Shown here one piece after another: positions 35,484 to 48,400 of a stretch of 64,000 bases of DNA. Under the pieces are notes generated by a model, which was not told the DNA's origin, did no database searches, and saw only the letters and a program-made list of their open reading frames with translations. Made by a program: the position numbers and the translations under genes. The stretch comes from Rhizopus sp. PT2906 (lineage: Eukaryota > Mucoromycota > Mucoromycetes > Mucorales > Rhizopodaceae), in NCBI GenBank assembly GCA_025529335.1, contig JAMYHX010000197.1, positions 1 to 64,000 on the forward strand, given 5' to 3'. Position 1 is the first letter of the stretch; each line of letters starts with the position of its first letter.

Positions 35484-35569
35484 TTTTTGTTAATTAAAAC
35501 ACACTGTGAAGTAACTTTGAAAAAAAAAAAATACATTTTACTGGTGGTTTAAAAAGTTACACTAAAAAA

Positions 35570-36481
35570 TAAAAAATGTACACCTGTAGCTGTAGTGCGT
35601 CTGTGTAGTGCACCTAGCATTGGCCCTTTCTGAAATTTATTTTTAATAAAACAGTAAGTGCCGCATAAAAAAGAGAACATTTTAGGAGTTATGAAAATAA
35701 GAAAAAGAAAAAGAAAAAAAAGAGAGAAAGAAAACAAAAAAATACTAGCTTATTTATGTAAAAATATCAGAAAAAGACCCAACTGAAAACTAATTAAAAT
35801 AAACAAACTGATAAGCTATTATAAAAAGATAGCCCTGAATTAAGCTTTTAATGTAGCCCACGTTTGATGTATTCGATCGTGGTGTCTCCCTGTAACCATT
35901 CTCCCGCCTAAAGTGTAAATCAATTTTTTTTCTTTTATTTTAGTATCAGAAACTCAGGGTCCAAAAAGACAACAATAAACAAAAGAATATAAAGAGTAAT
36001 TTGCTTGGTCATGACTTGAATCTTTTTAAGCATTAACAAAAATTCGGTAATAAGCTTCCTCTTACTCTATTGTTTATCCACCTATCACTTACACATATAC
36101 TCTTATTATTTATCTTATTCTTCCCCCACCCCCTTCCTCTCTCTCGCATCTCCTTACTCCCTTCTTTTGGTTAAATGCAAGGTAGGCCCGTGCGGCTGCA
36201 TGAATAATAAATGTCCATACATACAAAGTTCCGATTAAATAGTTCATTCCTTGATATTACACCACTGCATTTCTCAACTTAACATGTTTTCCCCCCTTTT
36301 CTACAAAAAGAGATTGGTTCTCTTTTCTATCCTTTCCTTCTTTCTTTATTTTACGGCCTTTCTCAAGTCTCTTATATAACATTTATATATATACTTATAC
36401 ACACACACACACACACCATACCTGTACTTTACGTTACATCTGTTCTTTCTCTATTCTCTATAGCAAACTTTATCAATACTT
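35570..36481. other. intergenic and long pyrimidine-rich leader
   Basis: Purine-rich minus-type stretch at 35690-35735, then a C/T-rich leader from about 36060 to the next start with a CCCCCACCCCC run at 36124-36133 and an (AC)n microsatellite at 36399-36416. No gene seen. The leader suggests a long 5' UTR for the following gene. Confidence 0.5.
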
Positions 36482-37823
36482 ATGAACTCAACAGTGTCAC
36501 CGTACTATCATCACCCTTATGGTGGTTATCGCTTTGATAGCTGCCCTCGTTTTTATCCACCAACAGCTCCTCTTGACGAAATATTTGATGATGATGATCA
36601 AATTCCTACTGTTCAAGAATTTAGTGCCATTGTTGACGATTACCTCAATAATCTCAGTCCTAAAAAAAGAGACAAGGCTCTGGTCGATCAACATCGTTAT
36701 TCACAGATTCAGCAAGTGTTGAGAGATCCTAGAAACACTGCTATTTCAACTGCCCAGTTCCGCTTTTGGGTGAAAAAGATGTTTCAACTTCAATCAGGTT
36801 CATCTGATGTAGTTTGTCATGACAACAAGCCTGTGGCTACTAAAGAACAGATTTATGACATTCTTGTGAAAGCACATCGTGAGGCACATCACGGTGGGCG
36901 TGATAAAACTTCGGCTTTGGTAAGGAAATGCTAAATTTAAAGTAATAGAGTCTCTCATCTTGAATACATAGGTACGCAAAAGGTATTCTTGGATTCCAAA
37001 GGAACTTGTCGCTCGATTCGTTCGGCATTGTCCATTCTGTATTACACGTCGTAATAGTGGACACAGTCCTACTGTGACAAAAAGCGTAAGTCCTCCAAGG
37101 TTTACGAGACATGCTTATTCGTTTGACTCTGGTATGCCAACTGTCTGTACGCCATCTTCCTTAAAAGAAGGCAGTGACCTATCCTCTGACCCACCTTCTT
37201 CCGTCGGTGGCTATGAAGCTTCGCCTAACTATGCCTGTATGTCCTCTAACTCTTCGCCGAAAAAATCCTATTTTCACCCAATGTATGACCGAGATGATCA
37301 CGATTTCCTGGACTGCACTTATGATACATCGCTTCAATCACATTCTTTTCCAAGCACAATCAATGGATATAGAGGTAGTCCTCAACATGGATCTATTCAC
37401 CCACTTGTTCAATCGTCCCATCCCCATGCCTTGCTTTACGCACACAACCAAAGTAACACGAGCAATTATTCCGAGTACCCCTTTTATGGTGCAGGATATT
37501 ACCCCAGTGCGTTAAACATGAATTCATACCATGAGAGCGCATCTCCATCTTCTAATGCTGCTGCTGTTGCTGTGGCTGCTGCTTCGTCTACTGCTGCTGT
37601 GGCTGCTGCCGCTGCTGCCGTCTTTATGCGCCCTTCTGCAGCTTCATCTATTGATCTTCTCTCACACAGCCAGGACCATCCATATAATCCTATTACATCA
37701 ACATCAGATACAACTTCTTCAACACTTCACTCTTCAACGTGTTCAACCCCACTCAATCAGTTTTTACCTTATCCATCAATAAATAGCCATATGCCGGACA
37801 ACACGTATCAAGCCGATATTTAA
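36482..37823 (+). CDS. integrase zinc-binding (HHCC) domain protein, probably domesticated
   Basis: Two exons, 36482-36919 and 36972-37823, give 429 residues. Residues ~125-175 hold an H-x3-H … C-x2-C integrase zinc-binding domain (KAHREAHHGGRDKTSALVRK, HCPFCITRR), as at the start of Ty3/gypsy integrases. A helical part (ALVDQHRYSQIQQVL, STAQFRFWVKKMFQL) precedes it. No integrase core, RT or protease follows; instead a ~250-residue Ser/Pro/His/Tyr-rich tail with a poly-Ala tract (residues ~330-350). The intact frame, intron and long leader speak for a host gene derived from a retroelement, possibly a DNA-binding regulator; that role is inference. Confidence 0.75.
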
Positions 37824-38206
37824 ATACTATTTCAATGCATGTACAAACTTACTAATTTTATTTTTTTTTATAATGCTACCTGCTAAATATCTCTCTCAAT
37901 CTATCTCTTTTGCTTTTCAACTCATGCTGGTTTCTCCCCCCCTTTTTTTTTTACTTTTAGCCCGGAATGATTCTCTACATGCGTGGCACTTTCTCCATTA
38001 ATTCCAGCTTAGTTACCGATTCTACAGTTTGTATGCTTCTTTTTTTTATGCCTTATTATTATGGATATACATACATTTATTTCTCTTCTTATTCATACGA
38101 CATATACCTTCCCCTTCTATCTCTCTCTCTCTCTCTCTTCTCCCTTAATTTAAATCCGGTCAAACTATTGTGTATACAATTTATTTACATAAAATATTTA
38201 TATTTA
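37824..38206. other. convergent 3' region
   Basis: 3' end of the HHCC gene and of the minus-strand BARD1-like gene. Contains T-rich and (TC)n tracts (38120-38139). Nothing else seen. Confidence 0.5.
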
Positions 38207-39800
38207 TTAAACAATCGATAGTTTGCTTATACATTCAATAATCCATGATGGATCTCTCACTTGGGATTCATAAAGCCATTGATTGGTTGGTTTCTTTTTG
38301 CCTGTACACATAATCACAATAGGTTCATTACGGTCTAATGGGTCAATGTCAGGATCAACACGTTGTCCCAGTCCGTTTGGTTTACGGTTCAATATCTTTC
38401 CTCCTCCTGCCCGACAGAGCAAGAGCAAATCATTCTTGCTGTGCTTTCCCGTAAAATCACCGAAGAAGTAAAATTTCATTCCATTAAAGAGTGGCTCTTT
38501 CTATTTAATACATTAGTTTCGCAAAAAGGAGGCATAGTGTAGTCCTTACATCTTGTTGAACTCTCTCTCTTCCTTTGATAGGAGCTTGTGTTATTCCTGT
38601 CACATGATCTCCTTTAACCTCATAGGCATCTTCAGGTAACCATCGATCTGCATGTATACTATCAATCAACCCTGATATATATTTTTTAGATACATGTATA
38701 CAATACCATCTGAACTTACATGCAGGTGTCACTATCCATTTCCCCTCAAGGACGCCCTGAAGGTATTTGAATGTTCTTTTACATAGCCGTTTATTGTCTA
38801 CACTTGTAATGATGTGCGTCACGTCATGAAAGTCTCGCGTTTTAAAATGAACAAAGATTTTCAATTTTGTGTCCCTTTTGCTATTGACCAGCTTGCTAAG
38901 CGTCTCTTCATCTTCAGATGCTAGACCTGTATACATAACATGAACCTCTTTTCGCTTATTATTTTCTGTACTCTGAGCCTTGTCAGGAACTATAGTAGCG
39001 CTCTCTGGCTCATTATCAGCAGCCACTGTTGGCATGTAAGTCTGTGCTTCAAGGCCCTTATTGGCATTTGCAGTCTTTGGCACGGAGCATGCTCCCGTGC
39101 TCTGGATGACAGGTATATTCTTGGGCTTTCGACAAACACCACATGTCTGCACGTAGATAGGGTTATCAAACTGGCAATCAGGACACTTCCATTGTGTGTC
39201 ACTGTTGTTTGCTTCATCTTTAGTCTGATTCTTTGCATCATCGCCTTTATCAATCGAGGCATCATGTTCTTGTTCTGGATTCTCTACTATTATGCTCTCC
39301 AAAAGCGCGTCAATACCTTGGTCTGTAGCCTGTCTTTTACGTGGAGAAGAATCAGGGGATTTTTTTCGCTTTCCTAACAGATCGGTCAGACTAGGCTCCT
39401 CTTCGGTTTCGCTTCTTGTCTGATATGAGAGTTCAAGTGGGGTGAGTGTGTGGTTGAGTGAAAGCTTTTTTAAATGATCAAGGTAATCTACTAGATTATC
39501 CTGCAGGTAATCTCTGTGCAGATCATTTGATTGTGTAGGCACTTTACAAACTGGACATTCTGGATTTTGGCGTAGTTTCTCAGTGATGCATTCTCTAAAT
39601 ATAATTAAATAAACTTTATTTTAAGTAACCATAGTAATAACTTACAAACAAAAGCGATGACCGCATTCTTCAATCGCAGTACATTGATTGAATACAAAGG
39701 AGCTATTTTTACAAGACATTAGTTTATCATTTAAACAAGTGTTCATTTACCAAATATCGCATTTCAGTTGCTGTTCAATATTTATTAAAGAAGAAAGCAT
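38207..39800 (-). CDS. BARD1-like protein: RING, RanBP2 zinc finger, tandem BRCT
   Basis: Starts at MLSSLINIEQQLKC (39800). The C3HC4 RING is spread over three exons: KCDIC, then EECGHRFCL, then ECITEKLRQNPECPVCK; all eight ligands are present. The next helix (DLHRDYLQDNLVDYLDHL) matches the segment after the RING in BARD1. Mid-protein there is a RanBP2-type finger (WKCPDCQFDNPIYVQTCGVC). The C-terminus has two BRCT repeats, the second starting FNGMKFYFFGDFTGKHSKND and AGGGKILNRKP, very close to human BARD1 (FDGCYFYLWGTF, AGGGQILSRKP). Ankyrin repeats of animal BARD1 are absent. About 480 residues. A role as E3 ligase in homologous recombination, with a BRCA1-like partner, is inferred from the family; the partner is not in the window. 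Confidence 0.82.
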
Positions 39801-39890
39801 TTAGAATATATTACAGCTTTTCTTTTTATTTTATCTTGACGAGAAAGAAAAGAATGAAAGAAAATGATTTACAATAAATGTACAAAAAGT

Positions 39891-42188
39891 CTAGCTCAGA
39901 AAATTCAAATAATCGCGTTGAGGTTCCAATAATGCAGCATTTGCATTTCCGCTTAAAACCAGTTCTTCAATGGCAGTAGATGTTTGTCGATAAATACGTT
40001 CGATGGATGAATTAGGATATCTATTGAGAGATACTATCAAAGTGATGTGTTAGTTTATATTATGTAATCATAATGCCACACCAACCTAAGATAGCAGAGT
40101 TAAGCTCCAATGCAAGCTTCTCTTTATAGGGCGTTTCAAATAAATAAGCAACAGCTGGATGAGTTAGATCTGAATAAGCCAAGGTAGAAAAGGTTTTCTA
40201 TATATACTAGATTAGAATGGCTTTATTATGTATAACAAAGTTACCATCAATTCATCTTTTATAACTGGATCTTCTTCTGCCAGTCGCTCATACTCTTTCT
40301 TTAACTGATTTCCATATTGCATCACATCTCGAAATGACTCCATCTCATCATGTATATCCTCGAGCACTTTTTGTTTCTTTTTCTTATTATTATATGTAAC
40401 CATTTCTGCCACCGTATTATCACGCTTTGCTCCTGAGCCAGTAATTTCACTTTCTGGTACAGATAGGCTATTCATTTCATATTCATCTTGATCAACATTG
40501 ACAGATCCCACTTGCTCCCTCTGTTTAGCTGCTGACTGGATCATTTCTAAAAACTTTCTACACTTCAACTTGAACTGTATCCAAGGATTTTCATCCAACA
40601 CATTAGGATAATGCTCGTTACACATTTCAATTGCCTTGTCCACATTGCCTTGGAAAATCAATTGACGAATTTCTATGACGGTTTAGTCTTTTTTTTTTAT
40701 AGAACATATATGATTGTACTAACCTTGTCTATGAGCAGCATCTAAATCTACAGATTCATCTTCTTCCATCCACTCTGTACTTCCATGTAATGCAGCCATC
40801 TTCTTTTCTAAAGCAGTTGCTGATTTTGTGTATCCATGATGACGAAGGTAATCCAAAACTAGTTTATCTGCTAAATTTTTGGCAATAGAATGATTGATGA
40901 CAGCTGACTGTGAGTGATGAGGTTCTAATGGTTTCAAGGCGATTCCATCTATAAGTTCTCTTTTTTCATTCAACATATGCTGCTTAATATCAAATTTGAA
41001 CGGCTTTGATCCAAAATTAGCCATGATCTTCTCTCCTGGTGACTTGAATCCAATGAAAGGGTAAAGATCTGTTTCTTTAATCTTCTTAAACGCTACACCC
41101 AAATGGACACCATTTTTCGTATAAAATGCTGACATGTCTCTGAAATCAACACCACAGCCAATGACATCCCCTGTAGTAAATCGAGGACCATATGATTTAT
41201 CTGTACCAGGACCAGAAGATTTATGGCCATTCTGTCCATAGTATCCCCAAGAATGCTCTTCCCAGCCTTTCAATGATGATGTAAGCAAGTGTGGTATCAC
41301 TTTTAATACACTTCATACCTGGTAAGCGATCTAAGCTATTGATCTTTCTACAAAAACCAATTGCGATATGACCATCGATTCCCTTTGAGATAATTTGAAC
41401 TTCAAAGTAGTATATACCACACTGTTTTTTCATTGAATGGTTAGCTCTAACAGATGATGCTTCTATATCGTCTTTTCCAGTGCCTATAAACTATATGTGT
41501 AAATGATGACTGTGCTCGTATGCACTTGATTCATTCTACCTTTAAAAGTAAGTTGCAACTTATCACCACTCAGTTCGATGTTGTCACCCTTTGACTTGGG
41601 GTCCCAAGCTGTCGGTAGTCTCAAGTCTTGTGTGGCTAAAGCATAATTGAATGAACCCTGAAGCAGTAATGACTCTAGTGCTGCATATTCGCTTCTAGAA
41701 GGAATAGCTTTATTTATATTCGAATCACTACCACTGCTACTACCACTGCTGTTGCCTGCTGTAGGAATACTGAAGCTCTCATTACTGCTGCGACTACGAC
41801 TACTGGTAATCAAGCTATGGCCATCAAAGATGTTGACATCAAGATCAGCTTCTACTGGCTCTCTTTGCGAAATCAGTCCATTATGCGAACTGTATGTTTT
41901 CTTGATTCGAGCTGCATCGTCATCAGCCTTCTTTGGCGTTGTATATAATCGCTTCAAGAATAATAGACGTTGTTGTTTTATCAATTGTGCGTACACTGTA
42001 TTGCTAAGGTAGGCTGGTATATTGGGTGATCCTTCAACTTGTCTTGCATAAAAAGCTTGAATCTCCTCTCTTAAGGTTCTTCTTTTCAACATTTTGGAAA
42101 TAATATTACGAGGGCGTGGGTGGAAAGTGATGACTGATGGACCACGATACCTGGGTGGAATATCTGATATTAAGGAAAACGAAGACAT
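39891..42188 (-). CDS. RanBP9/10 (Gid1/Vid30)-like subunit of the GID/CTLH E3 ligase
   Basis: About six exons, roughly 660 residues. After a Ser-rich N-terminus (SSRSRSSNESFSIPTAGNSS) comes a SPRY domain (IYYFEVQIISKGIDGHIAIG, HSWGYYGQNGHKSSGPG, GDVIGCGVDFRDMSAFYTKN), a LisH motif (LVLDYLRHHGYTKSATALEK), a CTLH region (EIRQLIFQGNVDKAIEMCNE) and a C-terminal CRA part ending in RDYLNFLS. This is the full order of RanBP9/10 and yeast Gid1/Vid30, the SPRY scaffold that recruits substrate receptors in the GID ubiquitin ligase, known for gluconeogenic enzyme turnover. The start at MSSFSLISDIPPRYRG is preferred; an upstream Met (MTIVCKALC) lies in the leader. No other GID subunit is here. Confidence 0.93.
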
Positions 42189-42447
42189 AATGAAAAAAAA
42201 AAAAAGCGAGGGTTCCACAATCTGAAATCGTTCCTTCAGACATAAAGCTTTACACACAATAGTCACGTTTAGTCGGGCTTACTGATAAAAAACAAACCTC
42301 GGTTGTGTGATTGAGGAGGTTTGAACAATGCAAATCTAGATCTGACTCTTGCTTATTACGAATAAACTGTTTACTGAGAAAAAGAGAGCATGCTTTATTT
42401 ATGTATTATGATATGTATAAAATTGAATCAAATAATTTACATTGCAT

Positions 42448-45400
42448 TTAACTGCGAAGAGTACCCATAACAAGAGCTAATAAAGCCATTCTGACATATA
42501 AACCATATCTCATTTGACGGAAGTAAGCAGCTCTTTGATCAAAGTCAACTTCAGGTTCAATTTCATTGACACGAGGAAGAGGATGCATGACGATCATTTG
42601 AGATTTAGCCTTGCTCAATACGTTGTTGTTCAAAATGAATGCATCCTTCACACGCAAGTATTCTTCTTCAGATTCGAAACGTTCCTTTTGAACACGAGTC
42701 ATGTACAAGACATCAGTGACACCAATGACTTCATCAAGGGAAGAATAAAAGTTTTGCTTGATACCAGCAGCTGTAGCAGCCTCAATCACTTCCTTAGGCA
42801 TAGCCAAAGATTCGGGGCAGACATAGTTGATAGTCACTTGGTAGTAAGTCAATAATTTGACCAAGGAGTGAACAGTTCGACCATTCTTGAGATCACCAAC
42901 CAATGTGATGGTTAAGCCGTTGACAGTACCAAGCTCTTCACGAATAGTAAAGACATCCAAGAAGGCTTGGGTAGGGTGTTCACCAATACCATCACCAGCG
43001 TTAATGATAGGAACCTTGGAGTACTTGGCAGCAATTTGAGCACTACCAGGTTGAGGATGACGAAGAACAATGAGATCAGAGTAGCAGCCCAAAGTACGGA
43101 CAGTATCAGCAAGTGATTCACCCTTTTGAACAGATGAAGTGGTTGCACTCACAGAAACGACCTTACCACCAAGACGGTTCATGGCAGCTTCAAATGAACA
43201 AGAGGTACGTGTAGAGGGTTCAAAGAACATAGTGCTGATGACACGGCCTTGGAGCAAGTTGATAGAGCCATAGAGTTCAACCAAGTTACGCATTTCGTGA
43301 GCAACAGCAAACAAGAGGTGAAGGTCATCACGATCAAATTGAGAAGAGCGCAAGATATGCTTGCGGTAGAATGGTGAGCGACTGACAACACGAGCGAGGG
43401 AAGCAGAGACTTCATAGCGAGGAGCTTCAAGAGAGACAAGCTGTTGATCAGCAGTGCCGGCCAAGCGGATAGAGTCGGTGACACGAGCACGGTCATCTTG
43501 TTCAACAGGAGTGGCTTCCAATGCCTTTTGTTCGGCTTCTTGGCTAACTTGCTTGGCTTGCTTCTTTTCAGCTTCCTTGCCAGTTTCCTTACCAGTGTGG
43601 ACAGCTTGAGCTTGGACAGAGACATCACGGCCCAATGGTGATTTGTTGGCTAATGATCCGTCCATAAAGACAGTTACATCATTCAATACAACTCTTTCGA
43701 CACAGCCGCGAACAGTCTTTCCAGCAAGAGGAGACCATTGTTGAGGCTTGGACCAAGCAGAGGTACGATCAATGGCAACTTCGACATAAGTGTCAGGCTG
43801 AGTAGAGATGCCAAAAATGGACTTAGGATTATCATAGAGGCGTTCAGTGATATCCTTGACAGTCAAACGACCTTCAGAGACTGCAGTCAAAAGAAGAGAC
43901 AAAGATTCAGAAATACCAGCAGTGGCATCAACCTTGTGACCAAGTTCAGCAGCCAACTTGCGAGGAATAGAACCAACGGTGAAGCAGTCAATGGTGTCCA
44001 ATTGCTTCCATAAGGCTTCTTGCTCTTTCTTGGTAGGCAAGAGCTTGGTGTTGCCAAAGTCTTCAGATGCGAAGAACAAAGAGTAAACGGCAACGTCACA
44101 GGTGACAGCCAAACCCTTCTCCTTACTCATCTTAATCAAAGCCAAATCACCCTTGTTCATCACGTTGGTAACGTGGATGTTGTGGTTGTGGAGAGAAGCC
44201 AAAAGCAAAATGGAGGCAAGGTCAGTACCCTTTGCATCAGTCATGATCAATTGGTTAACAGGCCATGCGGAGAAGGCATTATCAAATACGGAGATCTTGC
44301 TTGATTCGATGCGTTCTGTGTTGATGTAAAGAACAGCAGCATCAGAGGCACACTTGTTGACTTGAGAAACGTTTTCGGTAGTAGCGGTAACATTGAGCAA
44401 GTAATCAGTATGTGCAGCCTTGCGTGCAGCATCGCTCAACTTGTCGAGGGAGACATCGTTGGTCACATCTTGAGCAATAGGAGAGATAAGAGTGAAACCA
44501 GCAGCAAGCGAGGCCTTGGCAACGTCAGCGAATTCCTCAGTTGTTTCAAGATAGGCATTGATGTTGAACAAGCCGGGTAATTGAGCTTGAGTGTGGGAGG
44601 TCTTGTAGTCGATGGTCAAGACTTCGTGATCCTTCTTACGAGCCAAGGCTTCAATGAAGAGCTTAGCACACTTGACGTTGGTCAAGAGAGGAACTGAGTA
44701 GTCAACAGCCATACGACGAGAGCGATAACCCTTGGACATGTAAGAAGCAGGACGACGGAAACGGTTACGAGAAGGCAAGTTAATGTACAAGTCAATCAAG
44801 TTGTTGGACAAGTGTTGTTGAAGTGAGTATTCAGCCTTCAATTTGTCATTGCCATCACCGTCCAAGGCTTCCAAGTGCTTCACTGGGATGTTGTGCTCAG
44901 AAATGAAATCGGCAGTACCTGTGGTAGCAAAGAGGTTGTAACCCAATTCGTGAAGCTTGCGGATACTAGGCAGCAATTCTTGCTTTTCCTTGTAAGAACC
45001 AATGGAAAGTAAAATGTTCTTCTTGGGTAAGCTGAAGCCGGTGGCCAATAATGCCTTAAGATAAGCTTGGTATTTATCTTTACCAAAGCAGGCAACTTCA
45101 CCAGTAGAGGCCATTTCGACACCCAAGACAGGATCAGCACCAGATAAACGGCTGAAAGAGAATTGAGGAACCTTGATACCAACATAGTCTTTGGGAATGT
45201 TGACCTTAGGATAAGGTTCAACAGGAAGACCAAGCATAGCAGTAGTAGCCATTTCGACCAAATCAACACCAAGCACCTTGGAGACGAAGGGGAAGGAACG
45301 AGCAGCACGGACGTTACATTCGATTACCTTGATTTCGTTATCCTTTGCAATGAATTGAATATTGAAAGGACCAGTGATATTCAAGGCACGACCAATCTTG

Positions 45401-48400
45401 GCAGTAGCAGTTTCGATCTTGCGGACGGTTTCAGGATCCAAGTCTTGGGGAGGCAAGACAAGCGTAGCATCACCAGAGTGAACACCAGCATTTTCGACGT
45501 GTTCAGAGATAACGTGGAAGATCAATTTACCATCTAAAGCGACAGCATCCATTTCGATTTCCTTGGCATCTTCAATATACTTGGAAATAACAACGGGGTA
45601 GTCACGAGAAACGGCAGCAGCCTCCTTCAAGTATGAAGCAAGATCGTCCTTGGAGAAGACAACGTTCATGGCAGCACCAGACAAGACATAAGAGGGACGA
45701 ACCAAGACGGGGAATCCGACCTTTTCACAGAACACCTCGGCCTCTTCATAGCTGGTCAACTCCTTCCATCGAGGTTGATCAACGCCAATGTTATCACACA
45801 TACGAGAGAACTTGTAACGGTTTTCAGCATTGTCAATCATTTCAGGAGATGTACCAAGAACCTTGACGTTTTGACGGTACAAAGGCAAAGCAATGTTGTT
45901 GGGAGTTTGACCACCCATAGACATCATGACAGCAGAGGATCGTTCAACTTCATAAATATCCAAGACACGTTCGAGGTTAATGTTTTCAAAGTAAAGACGA
46001 TCGGCTTCATCATAATCTGTAGAGACCGTTTCGGGGTTATAGTTAACCATGACAGTCTTGATGCCCTTTTCACGAATGGTACGAATAGCACGGACAGCAC
46101 ACCAATCGAATTCTACAGAAGAACCAATACGGTAGACACCTGAACCAAGAACCATGATACCCTTGTCTTCGAAATCAACATCGTGTTCAATTGCATTGTA
46201 GGTCATGTACAAGTAGTTGGTGAAGGCGGGGAATTCGGCAGCTACAGTATCAATTTGCTTGACGAAGGGAGTAATACCATATTCTTGACGAAGCTTACGA
46301 ACGGCTAATTCATTGCTGTTCAGTTGGTTTGCGATTTGACGATCAGAGAAACCGAGCTGCTTGGCAGAACGGAGCAAATTGCCAGGAACGTTAGTCTTGT
46401 TGAAGCCACCAAGACGGAGGTCAAGGTTAACGATACGTTGAAGCTTGTTCAAGAACCATTTATCGATCTTGGTCATCTCCCAAATCTTGTCGACGCTGTA
46501 TCCCTTGTGCATGGCATTGGCAATAGCAAACAAACGACGGTCAGAGGGGTTGGACAATTCAAAGTCGATGTCACTATCAGATACTTGATCGTTCTAATGA
46601 AATTGTAAGTATATATAGCTCACTATCATAAATTGTATTAATTTTACCTTGCTGAAACCAATAAAGTGATAATCAATAGCACGAATGGCCTTTTGGATGG
46701 TTTCTTCAAAAGTACGACCGATAGCCATAACTTCACCAACAGACTTCATGGAAGAAGACAAAGCGGTGCTGACACGGTTGAACTTCTTCAAATCCCAACG
46801 AGGAATCTTGACAACACAGTAATCCAAAGAAGGTTCAAAGCATGCGCAGGTTACCTTGGTAACGCTATTCTTGATTTCGTTCAAGGGAATACCCAAACCA
46901 AGCTTGGCAGCAACAAATGCAAGAGGATAACCAGTGGCCTTGGAAGCAAGGGCAGAAGAACGAGAAAGACGAGCGTTGACTTCGATAATACAGTATTCCT
47001 TAGAGAAGGGGTTCAAGGCATATTGAATGTTACATTCACCAACAACACCAAGGTGACGAATGACATTGACAGCAGTGGTACGAAGCATGTTGTAATCTTC
47101 ATCAGAGAGTGTTTGAGAGGGGGCAACGACAATAGAGTCACCGGTGTGAATACCCAAAGGATCAAAGTTTTCCATGTTACAGACAGTAATACAGTTATCT
47201 TGACAGTCACGAACAACTTCATATTCGATTTCCTTCCAGCCCTTCATAGACTTTTCAATAAGAACTTGGGGAGAAACAGCGAACGCTTTGTTACAAAGTT
47301 CAACCAATTCCTTTTCGTTATCAGCAAAACCGGAACCAAGACCGCCAAGGGCATAGGCAGCACGACAAATGACGGGGTATCCAATTTCTTTGGCAGCAGC
47401 AAGAGCTTCTTCAGTCGTGACAGCAGAGGATGACTTGGCACACTTTTCGTTAATTTCGTGCAAGGCTTGTGCAAAGAGATCACGATCTTCAGTGGTAATA
47501 ACAGTATCAATTTGAGTACCAAGCACCTTGACACCCAAGCTTTCAAACTCATCCTTCAAGGCAATACCGACACTCAAAGCAGTTTGACCACCAAAAGTGA
47601 CATAGATACCATCAGGTTTCTCGTATTGGATAACCTTGCGCACGAATTCGGGGGTGACAGGCAAGAAGTAGACCTTATCAGCCAAACCCTTGGAAGTTTG
47701 GATAGTGGCAATGTTGGGGTTGATCAACACAGTGTAGATACCTTCTTCCTTCAAAGCCTTGATAGCTTGGGAACCAGAGTAGTCAAATTCACCAGCCTGA
47801 CCAATAGATAAACCACCAGAACCCAAAACGAGAACCTTGTCGACACTAACTCTGGGGTTCTTCTTGATGTTTTCAGCCTTGACACCACCAGGCATCTTGA
47901 CGGGAACAAGTGCGTTGGTTTCAGCGCATTCCTTGATGGTGTTGATAAAGACATCAAAGAGGAATTCAGTATCACGAGGACCCGGGGTAGATTCAGGGTG
48001 GAATTGAACAGAGAAGATGGGCAACGACTTGTGGATGACACCTTCGTTAGAACCATCATTAGCGTTAACAAAGAGTTCTTGATAGTGTTCAGGAAGAGTA
48101 GAGGCATCAACAGCATAACCGTGATTTTGAGAAGTGATGTAACAGCGACCGGAAATCATGTTTGTACAGGGAATGTTGGGACCACGGTTACCGTACTTCA
48201 TCTTGACTGTCTTAGCTCCAGCGGCAAGGGCCATGACTTGGTGACCTAAACAGATACCAAAAATAGGCTTCTTGATATTTTGAATGTACTGACGAACTCT
48301 CTTGATAGTGACATCAATTGTGGTTGGGTCACCAGGACCGTTAGAGAGGAAGAGACCATCATAGGTATCCTCGGGTTCAGAAAGGAAGTCATAATCCCAG

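Larger units (their letters stand above)
33115..35569 (-). mobile_element. decayed MULE-like DNA transposon, internally deleted, about 2.45 kb
   Basis: Bounded by a short inverted repeat: tttttagtgtactttttaa at 33115-33133 and its reverse complement at 35549-35569 (one indel). Inside, minus-strand frames follow one another: a FLYWCH/GCM-like zinc finger start (35483-34875), a transposase C-terminal piece (ARASNAVESYHSALYTV, 34820-34510), a Lys/Glu-rich linker (34541-34086), and a USP-like peptidase (34089-33160). The DDE core expected between the first two is missing. Target-site duplication was not identified. Class is inferred from the zinc finger and the SNAVESYH motif, typical of Mutator-like elements. 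Confidence 0.6.

Noticed and set aside
36399..36416. AC microsatellite as a possible regulatory element
   Set aside because: A simple repeat alone gives no support for function.
37171..37782. Two overlapping plus frames (His/Leu-rich) inside the HHCC gene
   Set aside because: They are shadow frames of the Ser/Pro/Ala low-complexity tail.
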